DNA from: Byssochlamys sp. IMV 00236
Taxonomy: Eukaryota > Ascomycota > Eurotiomycetes > Eurotiales > Thermoascaceae
Assembly: GCA_001931875.2 (NCBI GenBank)
Contig: MSJH02000631.1
Location: 1-27,970 of the forward strand
Reading direction: 5' to 3'
DNA: 27,970 bases
The notes below the pieces were generated by a model that saw nothing but the letters and a program-made list of their open reading frames with translations, was not told the origin of the DNA and did not search any database. Shown one piece after another: positions 18,688 through 27,970 of this stretch; the stretch's first letter is position 1; every line of letters starts with the position of its first letter. Both the position numbers and the translations under genes were made by a program.

Positions 18688-19315
18688 CTATTCGGTCTTG
18701 TTATGATGCTGTAATAGCTCTACCAGACGATTGACTGCCTTATCTTGCTGCTCTGACGTAGTGTTTGGCTGTTGTATGAAGGGTTGAATGATGTTATCAT
18801 TCTATATATATTTTTTATGCAGGGTTAATTACTCATTTCTCTCAAAAGAAAAGGGGAAAATATTACCATTATATCATTTGTCACTGGAAATGATTTATTT
18901 TTGTCCAGCTTTTGAATTGTACTGTTTTTGATTTGTTAAAAATAAGGGAAATTATGTCATCACTCATAACTTACTTGCAGAATTCTTGAATGAGTAGCTG
19001 AACGTTATGTGGACGATGACTCTCTTGATCTTCAGTGACTTTACCCTCTGTCTGTGATCCATAGTTAATATGGACATGACATTCTTGGCCCGTTTTTATA
19101 AAGCATATACATTTTACTTTTTTATCATTTTCCCATTGATGGCTTAGTATGTAAGCAAGTGTATCTGGTGTAAGAATAGGTGGTGATCCCCAATGATCTT
19201 CGATATTATTTAGAATTTCAGATATCCTTTCTTCAGTTATTCCCATTTGTATTATCTTGTCTTTAATCACTTTTGGTGCTATCCTATCTTGGCGTTTTGG
19301 TAAATCAAAATACAT
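18688..19315 (-). CDS. 169-aa protein of unknown function, three exons
   Basis: Exons 19315-18975, 18921-18867 and 18801-18688 (introns 53 and 65 bp with GTAAGT and GTAATA donors) join in phase, and the frame closes at TAG. Without the splice the frame would end just inside intron 1 (FCK), which supports the join. The N-terminal 60 residues look helical (RIAPKVIKDKIIQMGITEER, ISEILNNIEDHWGSPPILTP). A mixed strand segment with three Cys follows (VKCICFIKTGQECHVHINYG), then a Gln/Asn-rich helical tail (QQDKAVNRLVELLQHH). There is no signal peptide or membrane segment. I do not recognise the family. Confidence 0.75.
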
Positions 19316-19546
19316 TATAATAAAAAGAAAAAAGAGTGTATGTCCTTTTTAACATATACGTCTTGTCCTTTTATACTCACTAATTTCAAAACGAAGCTAA
19401 TCCTTATTTGAAATACGAAAAAATAAAAAACAAAAGCAATTCTAGATTTATTTTCAGAAGCACACATGCAACGGATTATATACATTTACAGCCTTTCCTT
19501 GTTCTTCTTCTTGGTTATACATATATTACTTGCTTTCTTTGATATA

Positions 19547-19888
19547 TTAAAAAAGACTCCTTGTAGAATAAGCTATGTATCTTGTATCACCTTCAGTTTT
19601 ATTTTCTTTACACATTGGCGGAGCTGGTCTAGGTGCATGAGGCAGCGGTGGCTTTTCGTTGTTACGATTTGGTCTAGAAGGGCAATGATGGTTTAATATC
19701 TACTTGTGATACAGTGGAGGTATAGCTTCAAGATGGTTCTCTTCACGTGTTTCATTCGTGATAATCTCCTAAAGTGCATCACTTTGAGTAAATATCTCAA
19801 AGGTACGAATGGGTGTCCATTCACGTAAATATCCCACGAAAAATACTGCTTTTGTAAGAGTTTTTCTTTTAAGCCTAGTGTCCTCCAT
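19547..19888 (-). pseudogene. 114-codon frame interrupted by two TAG codons
   Basis: From the ATG at 19888 one minus-strand frame runs 114 codons to a TAA at 19547. It is interrupted only by TAG at 19769-19771 (codon 40) and TAG at 19700-19702 (codon 63). The translated pieces look like protein: KAVFFVGYLREWTPIRTFEI, then EIITNETREENHLEAIPPLY, then a Pro-rich tail (RNNEKPPLPHAPRPAPP). No intron with acceptable signals removes both stops. It is probably a decayed gene or gene end; the family was not recognised. A peptide from its start recurs in the inverted copy at 20121. Confidence 0.4.
19821..19850 (-). repeat. 30-bp inverted repeat, left arm
   Basis: The reverse complement of this arm matches 20121-20150 at 27 of 30 positions, and all three differences are transitions. 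It lies inside the broken 114-codon frame. Confidence 0.85.
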
Positions 19889-20111
19889 GTAGGTATGGTT
19901 GAAAAGTTAAAGGTCTCAACAGAAGCTGTGCAAAATGTAAGCCCTAATAAAGTTAACAATTCTTAGATATTTCAAGTAGAGGAGCTTTATAAAGAAGTTG
20001 TATAAGTAGTAACTATGACGAGCAACTTGCATCAAATATTCATTTAGAAATACAAAGATAAAGGTCGATGGTAGTAGACGTGATTCAAAGAAGAGGAAAT
20101 GTGGCTTTATT

Positions 20112-22172
20112 TTACGAAAAAGCAGTATTTTTCGTGGGGTATTTATGTAAAACGATGTGTGCCGAATTACGTCGAGGAGGCAGAGGTGGTTTGACCGTCA
20201 GAGGTACAGAACGTGTAATAGAGGCTTCGTTCACACAAGATGTGGCTCTCTGTCTGCCCTGTTTGACAGAGGTCATAGATGGTATTTGAGTTTTTGTAGA
20301 TCCTCCTAAATCATGACTCCCTTGTTGCTCTTCTTCTTCTTCTTCTTCTTCTTTTTCTTTTACTACTACTGCTACTGTTGCTGTTGCTGTTGCTGCTGCT
20401 GCTCGTTTACGCATGTTGGCAAGTCTTTCTTCATACATTTGCTTCTTTTCAGCATCCAACGCTTGATAATTATCTCCTACAGGCAATGATGGCAATGAGG
20501 CCGATGGTTGCTTCGTAATCCGTTTGTTTAAAAAATCTTCTGCCTTGTTTATCAATGTATTGCGCCTGATTGATCGTATGGAGTGACCGGATGATGGTGA
20601 CTCAGATGGTAAATAATCTGATATCTTACGAAGGAACCCGCTGCCGTTACTCTTGATGGAACTAATACTCTCTGTGTCACTTGTTTCATCTGTGTTTTTG
20701 CTTCTCTTTCTTAACAGCGTGTTGGACCATCTATGCTCATTCTCTCTAGGTTCCACTGATACAGGAGCGGATTTGATGCTTGCTGATGTATCAACCACTT
20801 CTACCTTTTGAGAATGCTTCTGTTCGGATATATCGCTGTGTTCTTTTTCAATTGCCTCTGTATGTGTCTTTATTTCTGTCTTTCTACTTTGCTTTTTAGC
20901 GACTACTGGGACTCTGTTACCAAAGATTCCTCCCTTTCCACAAGAGAAACAAAAGGGTGTATCGTCCATATTAGGTAATACAAATGTCTCTGCCATTACT
21001 TCGCGAATCCTTGACTCGATCGCATTTGTTACGATTGATAGAGTGATTTGTTTATCAGCCACGATCGGTGTTATCTTCCACTCCATCTCTGGCATATCAT
21101 AAAACGCAAGCCAGCATCGATTGCTTGGTGGTGATTTGAGCTTGAGCATCATTCGCCCAAAGAGTTTCTTTAACTGAACAGATAGCACAACGTTCATCCG
21201 AATAGGTTTCATACGGGACGAGTAAGACCAGTTGATGTCTGTTTGAATCTCGACTGCGAGTCCTCCTTGATATTCCACCGTCGCTTCTGCTACGATCTCA
21301 CCCTCAGCAGTGATTGAGACAAGCTTAGGGTCTGTGATGTACGGCACAGTTTGACCGACATCTACCTTGCGCACGACAATTTCATCCAGGAACTGCGGTC
21401 GTTTGGTGTTGATCTTCTTTTTCACTTTTGTTTCCACCCACTCTTTAAACATGTCCGTCTTGTACATGCCCAAGAACAATCTTCCGATAATCGCATTCAT
21501 CCAAGCTGTCTCTCTATGGCTGGGTGTAGATTGTACATGATAAATAAGGTCCTCTATGGCAGATGCATCAAAATGTGTGCTATCCATCATGACGTACTGT
21601 GCTTCATTTGGGGAATCCTTGAGCATGTTATGCGCGTCGATGAGACCTAAGTACCAGTCCTCTTTGTCTACTTTTCGATTGCAGTTGAGAAAGTACGTCG
21701 TGTCTGATTGAATATCGCCAAGTCGTATCACCGAAGAGCGAGAAAATAGTTCGTTCTCTGGTTTTCCTTCAGGATAGAGTGATATTAGATAGTCTTGTAT
21801 GGGTAATATCTTACAAACGTTGTCTTGTTTTTCAGATTCATAACAGAATAAAGTTCCATGCTTAAGAACACCATAGTATATATTAGAGCTGGTCAAGGAC
21901 AAGATTCCGTTGTGTTCGGGCATTTTAGGTTCATACTGATTCGTTAACTGAATCCAACCATGCTTTACTTCGCTGGTATGTTGTTTACACTCTTGTTTTT
22001 TATTTTCTGTTTGTTCTTGTTGTTTGACAGATAAGAAGCGGATGTAAATGAGGCATGCTAAAGGTAGAAATGTGAATCCACCTAGGAAATAAACAAATAT
22101 AAACTCAAGCATGAAAGTGGAAAAGAAAGGTGGTGTACCACTATTTAAATCCCGAATTTTAAGTACACTCAT
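20112..22172 (-). CDS. NVJ2: Nvj2/TEX2-type SMP and PH domain lipid-transfer protein
   Basis: One uninterrupted frame of 686 aa. A transmembrane segment at about 20-47 (LEFIFVYFLGGFTFLPLACL) anchors it, probably in the ER. About 68-185 is a PH-like domain (SEVKHGWIQLTNQYEPKM, ending EDWYLGLIDAHNMLK). About 222-410 is an SMP lipid-binding domain (ETAWMNAIIGRLFLGMYKTD, WKITPIVADKQITLSIV). The remainder is Ser/Lys-rich and disordered, with an Ala/Thr run, a Glu run and a PPLPPRR SH3-ligand-like motif near the end. Yeast Nvj2 moves ceramide at ER-vacuole and ER-Golgi contacts; this role is inferred from domain order. The Met at 22172 was chosen, but the Met 20 codons later, just before the membrane segment, is also possible. 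The last codons overlap one arm of the inverted repeat. Confidence 0.9.
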   Translation of the reverse strand: MSVLKIRDLNSGTPPFFSTFMLEFIFVYFLGGFTFLPLACLIYIRFLSVKQQEQTENKKQECKQHTSEVKHGWIQLTNQYEPKMPEHNGILSLTSSNIYYGVLKHGTLFCYESEKQDNVCKILPIQDYLISLYPEGKPENELFSRSSVIRLGDIQSDTTYFLNCNRKVDKEDWYLGLIDAHNMLKDSPNEAQYVMMDSTHFDASAIEDLIYHVQSTPSHRETAWMNAIIGRLFLGMYKTDMFKEWVETKVKKKINTKRPQFLDEIVVRKVDVGQTVPYITDPKLVSITAEGEIVAEATVEYQGGLAVEIQTDINWSYSSRMKPIRMNVVLSVQLKKLFGRMMLKLKSPPSNRCWLAFYDMPEMEWKITPIVADKQITLSIVTNAIESRIREVMAETFVLPNMDDTPFCFSCGKGGIFGNRVPVVAKKQSRKTEIKTHTEAIEKEHSDISEQKHSQKVEVVDTSASIKSAPVSVEPRENEHRWSNTLLRKRSKNTDETSDTESISSIKSNGSGFLRKISDYLPSESPSSGHSIRSIRRNTLINKAEDFLNKRITKQPSASLPSLPVGDNYQALDAEKKQMYEERLANMRKRAAAATATATVAVVVKEKEEEEEEEEQQGSHDLGGSTKTQIPSMTSVKQGRQRATSCVNEASITRSVPLTVKPPLPPRRNSAHIVLHKYPTKNTAFS
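20121..20150 (+). repeat. 30-bp inverted repeat, right arm
   Basis: This is the partner of 19821-19850. Read on the + strand it encodes KAVFFVGYL in the same frame as the other arm does on the - strand. On the minus strand it forms the last codons of the NVJ2-like gene (HKYPTKNTAF). Confidence 0.85.
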
Positions 22173-22270
22173 TTTTTTTAGAGAATTGTTGCATGGTCGC
22201 CAACAGGTTCCATTGCGTATGATATCAATACAAAGTTAAGGACTAATTTTTTGTATTGTTTATTGATTAT

Positions 22271-23541
22271 CTAAAGCTTTGGGCTACCATTGTTGAATTC
22301 AATAACTAATTTACCGAATTGTTCACCGCGGCTATAATACATTGTATAAGTACTTGTTTGTATATATTCATTCCATGATCCTTACCTCATAGTAGCAACA
22401 GCTTCTTCAAATGAAGATTTACTTAAGCCCTTCCATACATGGGATACAATTGGCTTTATTCTATGTTGATCCACAAACTGTACCATCTTGTGGAATTCTG
22501 CTCTTGATCCCATGGTAGATCCTTTGAGTTCAATATTCTTGACAACATGGTGCATGCTAAATTTGATTCCTTCAGCAACATTTGCTGTTTGACCGTAATT
22601 TACCAAGATACCACCTGTTCTCATAACTTTGGGATATTGTGCATAAAGTGGTCCACCAGCACCATCGATGACGGCAGAAATTTTGTTACCATTCAACAAC
22701 TTTTGAAGCTCTTGAATACAGTTATCTAGTAAAGTGTCATTTGTTTACATTTTTCTCTATAGATAATAGCAACGTACCATCTTTATAATTGATACCACCC
22801 TTTGCGCCCAATTCGATAGCCTTCTTTATTTTTTCTGGTGAAGAAGATGTAACATAGACATGAGCACCAACAGCAACAGCAAACTGAAGAGCAAAGAGGG
22901 CGACACCGCCACCAATACCGGTTACCAAAACATGATCTCCTTTCTTGACATGCGCCTTCGTAAACAGGGCTCTATGATTATGTCATGATGATGAGTTATG
23001 GTATTCATCACCAATCTGTTACTGTTTAATCTCACCTGTAAGCGGTTAATCCAGCCAGAGGTAAGGCAGCGGCTTCAGCCAATGAAAGATGTTCAGGACA
23101 GGATGCAATGTCTTCTTTCTCGACAATGACTTCTTCTTCAGTCATCGTTCCAATGGCAGGCAATAAACCTAAGATATGGAATTCGTCTTCAGGTCCTCTT
23201 TCGTCTGATTTCCATCCATAACCAGGATTGATCAAGATGCGTTGACCAACATTACCATTCTTTGTTATATAACCAACACCATCAGAGCCCAAGACAGAGC
23301 CTACACGGATACCGCCGTATTGACCCTTAAGAATCCAGACATCACTTATAAAAACAAGTCAACGCTCTGCTGACAAATGGTCTTTTTTTTTCTATTACCG
23401 ATGATTGAAAGCTGCAGCTTTTAATTGAACAGCGCATTGATAGTCTTGTAGGTTGGCGCTTGGTTTGTTTTCCTTATATTCAACACCGTACTTGAACTTG
23501 GAATCAAAGCTGTGGTTATCTGAGAGAATGACTGATACCAT
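22271..23541 (-). CDS. medium-chain (zinc-type alcohol dehydrogenase-like) oxidoreductase
   Basis: Five exons (23541-23399, 23344-23036, 22971-22778, 22725-22386, 22331-22271; introns 54, 64, 52 and 54 bp) give 348 aa, a normal MDR length. The N-terminal GroES-like fold has [18 protein letters not shown] and LGSDGVG. The Rossmann part has [19 protein letters not shown], binding NAD(P). Later segments include [10 protein letters not shown] and [11 protein letters not shown]. The catalytic zinc Cys of classical alcohol dehydrogenases is replaced (NHRDVW instead of a Cys-His pair), and the four-Cys structural zinc lobe is missing. It is therefore probably a zinc-independent quinone/enal reductase-like member of the YogA/SPBC16A3.02c type. 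The substrate is unknown; the protein is cytosolic by absence of targeting signals. Confidence 0.92.
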
Positions 23542-24482
23542 TATGTTAAAAAGTATTTCTGGAAAAGAAAAGAAATGGACTAAACTTATAAATCACAGGG
23601 GAATATCGCTCATACAAATTACAAATTCCGGTCAAATCACAGATTGTATGGGTTTACTTTTTGTTGATGCACCACGGTAAGCTTTACAGACAAGTTCAAC
23701 CTTTGCACTGTCAAGATATCTCCTATTTCGAAAGGAAATCTAGTCATATTAACTCCAACTTACAACAGCTCAGACCTTCTCATTCTAAATAAGTCAGCGT
23801 AAATCCATTTGAGCTTAAAAAAGTCGTTTTTTTTTTTTAATTGTTGTATCTCTTTGTGTGTTGTGAATACCTTTACTGCAATTCCTTCTGACACTTTTTC
23901 ACTTGATTACTAAGATTAAAGAATTGGCCAATAAAAAACAGCTAAATGATGTCGCGAAATTTAATTTCCCATTTGGGCTAAAGAGCCACCATCACTGATG
24001 AACTTTTCGTTTATTGCATATGCTCCAAAAGTTTTTAGTGAATTACTAATTACTGCTATTGTTTTTATGCTTCAGGTATTTCCGTCTTGTTATACTGTTT
24101 TACTCAATATCAGCTTCTAAATCATCGATCATATTGTGGAGGGCACCGTGGCTAATGACAGATATTCTAGAGAGCTAATATGAGGTTTAGTAAAGTCTAT
24201 GATTAATTCTAGATCAGCTACCTTTTTTTTTTCTCAGTAAATGTAATTCTCTTTAGACGGGCCATCCTGATGGATCATTTAGTTTCTTGATCTTGTTTAG
24301 ATATCTTTAGTAACTTATGGTGTTCACCATTCAATTGTTCCTCTAACAGATGTCAATTCTTTATACCTTTTATCATTTCAATTGATTAAATAGGCAATAA
24401 AAAACCTTATTTTTTTCATATAAAAACCTTTATTTCACATCAAACTAATTCTTTTTCTTTTTCTTTTTTTTATAAAAATAAA
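23542..24482. other. intergenic region, MDR promoter and CxC-protein promoter
   Basis: No gene seen. The right end has a T/C-rich leader and TATAAAA (about 24471) just before the ATG at 24483. The small open frames present are short and lack splice partners. Confidence 0.55.
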
Positions 24483-24784
24483 ATGACTTCACCAATAAAC
24501 ATTCCTGCAAAACCAACACGTATCTCAGCTACTGTTTCTCCAAGAAGAGAGAGACATCCTGTCATTGACCACGGCTTATCACCTACTTATAATACTATGG
24601 AGAACCCAAGACAATTTAATGTAGGATCACCTGTCTACGATGATAACTCAAGAGTATTCTTTCCTCATCACAATCAATGTAGCTGTAAGAAGTATATTTA
24701 TATGTGTTATTTCATTACTTATGCATTATCATAGGCCGTGGTTCGGGAGTAGGTTGTGATTGTTCAAAGACTTGTTCATGTTGA
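24483..24784 (+). CDS. 83-aa protein with metallothionein-like CxC tail
   Basis: Two exons (24483-24684 and 24735-24784, 50-bp intron with GTAAGA donor and ATCATAG acceptor) give 83 aa. Residues 1-64 contain no Cys and look disordered, with Pro, Arg and Asn (PINIPAKPTRISATVSPRRE). The last 18 residues hold six Cys in three CxC motifs (CSC, CDC, CSC) with small or charged spacers. One of these Cys codons is completed by the splice. CxC arrays are the metal-binding unit of fungal metallothioneins; a copper/zinc-binding or sulfur-rich role is inferred, not shown. If the intron were retained, the tail would be lost. The assignment to any named family is open. Confidence 0.78.
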
Positions 24785-25747
24785 AGTTGCATGGATGTCA
24801 TTTTCATTGGATAACAAGATTGCATGAAATTGCCTTTTCTGATATAGGCTCAAGATCTATTTTTTTTCTTTTTCTGCTAGTAATAAAAAGTGACTGGGAG
24901 AATGTAATCACAAGGGGCAAAGTTTACAACTCATCTTTTACAGCTTTTTGAATGGATCAAAGAAGCTCTAACTTTTTTTAAACATAAAAGATTTTGAAAG
25001 CTTAAAATATTTGATGCTACATGAACCTTATTCGATAAACAGATAAGACTAGAAAATTCTAAGTTGATTACCTGGGTTGCATAAAGGTGACACTTTTGCA
25101 TAGCGTTGAGTTTGAAAAGAAGATGTATCAAACTGGTTTTTATCTCGTCATGGATATGGATATGAGATATAATTCTTTTAATTATATGACTTTCTTTCGT
25201 GATTGATATGTTCTAGTCATTGAGAAGCGCTGGTCTTCTACTCTGAACATATATCAAATGTATTCTCAAAGATTGCAGATAGATAAAGGCACGTGCACAC
25301 TGCCAACTTTAGCCACCACACGTAATTCATCAGCCATGTATACAAGGTAAAAGCATGGATGAGTACATGAAAAAATGAACAAGTGTGCAGATACTACGAC
25401 GATGATGTTTCCTAACTTCAAATTTGCGCTTTATTTCACCAAACCCAATACATAACATGATCCTCATTCATAATACCAGATGTATACTGCAACTGATAAC
25501 CAATGCAAGAGTCTAAACTTCTTTTCCTTTGTAAATTGAATTATATTACCCTAACCATTACATTCATTGGCGCCTTTTACTTGTCGTTTATATGAATGAT
25601 ACTTTCTCAAAAGAAAAAGATCGACATTGAGAGGACATTATAATAACGTGTGTTTATCACTCATTTCAATCACCGCTTAAAGTCACAAAACACAGCTTGC
25701 TCTCTCCCTTTCTCTCTCTTTGTTTTAATTATCCACCAGATCTTCCA
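24785..25747. other. intergenic region upstream of PAP1
   Basis: No gene seen on either strand. A CACGTG E-box palindrome lies at about 25290. A CTCTCTCCCTTTCTCTCTC pyrimidine tract (about 25700-25720) precedes the PAP1 start. Confidence 0.55.
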
Positions 25748-27816
25748 ATGCCTCAGTCAAATGTAAAGCAGTGGGATGCCACAACTCCAGTTTCCTTAGA
25801 TGGTCCAAGCGATTATGAATTAAAGCTTACGGATGACCTAGGAAAAGCACTGATTGAGTATGATTTATTTGAAACTGCCAATGAATCAAGCAAGAGGTAA
25901 AGCAATCACATGACTGTTTATATGAAATTTTTGGCTTACCTCATCGTGCTTCATTTTAGATCTCAAGTGCTGAAAAAGTTGGATGAAGTAGCAAAAGAAT
26001 TTGTTTACAAAGTGAGCAGATTACAGGGAATGCCAGAAGAAGAAGCTAAGGGTGCAGGAGTAAAAATATTTACGTTTGGAAGTTATCAACTGGGTGTACA
26101 TGGAGCAGGTAAACATTAAATATCGCCAATAGGGTACATGAATATAACTATGTATACGATAGATGCAGACATTGATACATTATGTGTATTCCCTCAGCAT
26201 ATCACTAGAGATCACTTTTTTACAATCATGTATGATATGCTGAACCAGATACCCGAGGTGTCTGAGCTTACGGTAATGGATTTATCAATTAAAGAGAGAG
26301 AAAGCAAGGGGAACTCATTGGTTATCTATAGGCTGTTGTTGAAGCATATGTGCCCGTCATAAAGATGCACTTTGAAGGAATTCCGGTAAGTTTTGGGTTA
26401 TACAAACAAAATACAGTGCCTCATCGGCCCTTTGTTATAGATTGATTTTGTATGTGCTCGTCTATGTTTACCAAGTATACCAAAAGACCTTGATCTATCG
26501 GATAATCAACTGTTGATCGGAATGGACGAGAAATGCATCCGAAGTGTAAATGGAGCCCGTGTGACGAACGAGATATTACGACTTGTCCCAAATGTGCCCA
26601 CATTCAGAGAAGCATTACGGGCTATCAAGTTATGGGCAAAGCAAAGGAGCATTTATTCCAATATCATGGGGTTTCTAGGTGGTGTGGCCTGGGCAATGTT
26701 GGTGGCTAAAGTATGTCAAATGTATCCAAAGGCATGTGCATCAGTAATTGTGTCCCGATTCTTTCATATTATGGCTAATTGGAAATGGCCACAACCTGTG
26801 TTTTTAAAGCCAATGGAAGAAGGTTCCGTTCCGACAAGACAGTGGAACCCGGATGTAAGAAGCAAGCATAAACAAGCTGCAATTTCAAAAGTAACACCAA
26901 TTTAACAGACAGTCCAACTAGGTCTATCCTGCAGACAGGGCACATCGAATGCCAATCATTACCCCTGTCTTCCCTTCTATGTGTGCCACCCATAATGTGA
27001 CGGATTCTACAAAAAAGATCATGATGGATGAATTTCTTAGAGCAAGCCAAATAGTTGATAGTATAATGACAGGCGCCCGTCCATGGAAGGACTTGTTTCA
27101 ACCCATAGACTTTTTTTGTATGTATAATCATTATTTACAAATAACCGCAAGTTCAAAATCTCACAAGACACAATTACAATGGGCTGGACTGATAGAATCT
27201 AAAATTAGACAATTAGTACTGCAATTAGAGCTACTAGAGCCACTAGAACTTGCGCATTCATTTATGCATGGTATCGAAAAAGTACACTATTGTCTATCAA
27301 AAGAAGAACAGTGGTACATTGCATACGGTCATTCAATAGATGGTAGGTCGTTTCCTATGGACAGTACCTTGACTAGAAAAGATTATGTGCGGAAAATGAG
27401 GTTGACGATAGAGCAAGAAAGATCAATGACTCCTTTGTATACAACCACCTTTTACGTTGGGTTAAAATTCAAGAGTGTAAAAGGTAAAACAAAAGATAAA
27501 AGAATCAAAGAACAAGATTTAATCATCATATATCAGATTCGCCTACGACCAATAGAAAGCTTGATCTCATCTGGCCAAAAAGAGAATTTTTAAAGATGGC
27601 AAAGATTTGGGATAAGTTCAATCCTGAGACAATGGGTATTGCTTTAAGACATATCAAGTCTTCTACTTTACCCTCAGAGCTAAAAGGAGCCTTAAAGCAA
27701 GAATATATCAAGGTGAGTCATTGTGTAATCCTTCAAATACATCCATCTAACATTTAATTCAGTCAGTTGCGTCACCCATTGCTGTTGTAGAAACACCAAA
27801 GAGTGAACAATTATGA
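25748..27816 (+). CDS. PAP1: nuclear poly(A) polymerase
   Basis: Eight exons (25748-25896, 25960-26108, 26163-26272, 26332-26385, 26441-26854, 26922-27483, 27537-27712, 27763-27816) give 555 aa, with every junction in phase. The nucleotidyltransferase motif FGSYQLGVHGADADIDTLCV contributes Asp102 and Asp104, and the third catalytic Asp is Asp156 in GIPIDFVCARL. The central domain has FREALRAIKLWAKQRSIYSN and GGVAWAMLVAKVCQMYP, followed by WNPDVYPADRAHRMPIITP. The C-terminal RNA-binding fold includes LELAHSFMHGIEKVHYCLSK. It adds poly(A) tails to cleaved pre-mRNA with the cleavage/polyadenylation factor. The tail is short and ends TPKSEQL, as in yeast-type enzymes without a long regulatory C-terminus. 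The Met at 25748 was preferred to an upstream in-frame Met in the pyrimidine leader. AATAAA follows the stop at about 27821. Confidence 0.95.
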
Positions 27817-27931
27817 TAATCAATAAAAGGGAGGGAAAGAGCAGGCCTTATCCCCTTTTAGAATAAAAATTGTAGTTATAAAAGATAATTTCTCATATTC
27901 TTCAGTTGAGCACATTAGTTTTTAAACATGT

Positions 27932-27933
<2 letters not shown>

Positions 27934-27970
<37 letters not shown>
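27934..27970 (+). repeat. T37 run at the window end
   Basis: Thirty-seven consecutive T reach the last base; the window also begins with nine A. This is more like an assembly break in homopolymer DNA than a biological terminus, since no telomeric repeat is visible. Confidence 0.9.

Larger units (their letters stand above)
19316..20111. other. interval between unknown gene and NVJ2: remnant and inverted repeat
   Basis: The left end (19316-19450) is promoter DNA of the minus-strand unknown gene. The middle carries the broken frame described at 19547-19888. The right end has an AATAAAG on the minus strand (about 20104-20110) that would serve as the NVJ2 3' signal. No intact gene was accepted. 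Confidence 0.5.

Noticed and set aside
20068..20289. 73-codon + frame antisense to the NVJ2 end
   Set aside because: It overlaps the coding 3' end of NVJ2 on the other strand; its only notable part is the inverted-repeat arm.
24931..25131. 66-codon minus frame upstream of PAP1
   Set aside because: No promoter, domain or splice evidence; its length is within chance for AT-rich DNA.
1..27970. a dedicated multi-gene system (secondary-metabolite cluster, defence island, mating locus or selfish element)
   Set aside because: The genes are conserved housekeeping or stress genes with unrelated roles. No clustering of pathway partners, integrase, transposase or mating-type factor was found.

Overview
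The window looks like nuclear DNA of an early-diverging filamentous fungus, most likely a Mucoromycota/Mucorales species. The reasons are AT-rich intergenic DNA with long A and T runs, compact genes broken by many 42-70 bp GT-AG introns (one with a textbook TACTAAC branch site), and fungal orthologues such as SLM1, VTS1, NAB3, PET8, NVJ2 and PAP1. The order-level assignment is an inference. The sequence starts in an A run and ends in a T run of 37, so it may be a whole contig that broke at homopolymers. No rRNA, tRNA, CRISPR array or intact transposon was recognised.

Layout, left to right. SLM1-like F-BAR/PH protein (-, 98-1983) is divergent from a three-exon short-chain dehydrogenase (+, 2275-3330). 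Then comes a very compact block on the + strand: VTS1 (3701-5449), a secreted cysteine-containing protein (5522-6362), PET8 mitochondrial S-adenosylmethionine carrier (6435-7455) and a small unknown helical protein with a predicted GC-AG intron (7492-7971). This block converges on SOD1 (-, 8026-8646). A 1-kb interval without a confirmed gene follows. Next are a NAB3-like RRM/polyQ protein (-, 9694-11751) and a CREB/ATF-like bZIP factor (-, 12201-13598). After 1.5 kb without a clear gene come TRA2 (SR/RRM splicing factor, +, 15082-16131), a 12-bp minisatellite, and a small heat-shock protein (-, 16854-17330).

The stretch 17400-20150 is the most irregular part. It holds a diverged duplicate of the Hsp20 upstream block, two broken coding-like remnants, an unknown 169-aa protein (-, 18688-19315) and a 30-bp inverted repeat reaching into the end of the next gene. 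The right side has an NVJ2-like SMP/PH lipid-transfer protein (-, 20112-22172), a zinc-type MDR oxidoreductase (-, 22271-23541), an 83-aa protein with a metallothionein-like CxC tail (+, 24483-24784) and the nuclear poly(A) polymerase PAP1 (+, 25748-27816).

The genes do not form an obvious pathway, although four concern mRNA fate (VTS1, NAB3, TRA2, PAP1). Exon coordinates were worked out by hand from splice signals, reading-frame closure and remembered family features. I see no clear novel multi-gene system. The best leads are the tiny last exons, two introns that can be read through in frame, the CxC-tail protein, the duplicated Hsp20 upstream block with its remnant, and the KEVY minisatellite.
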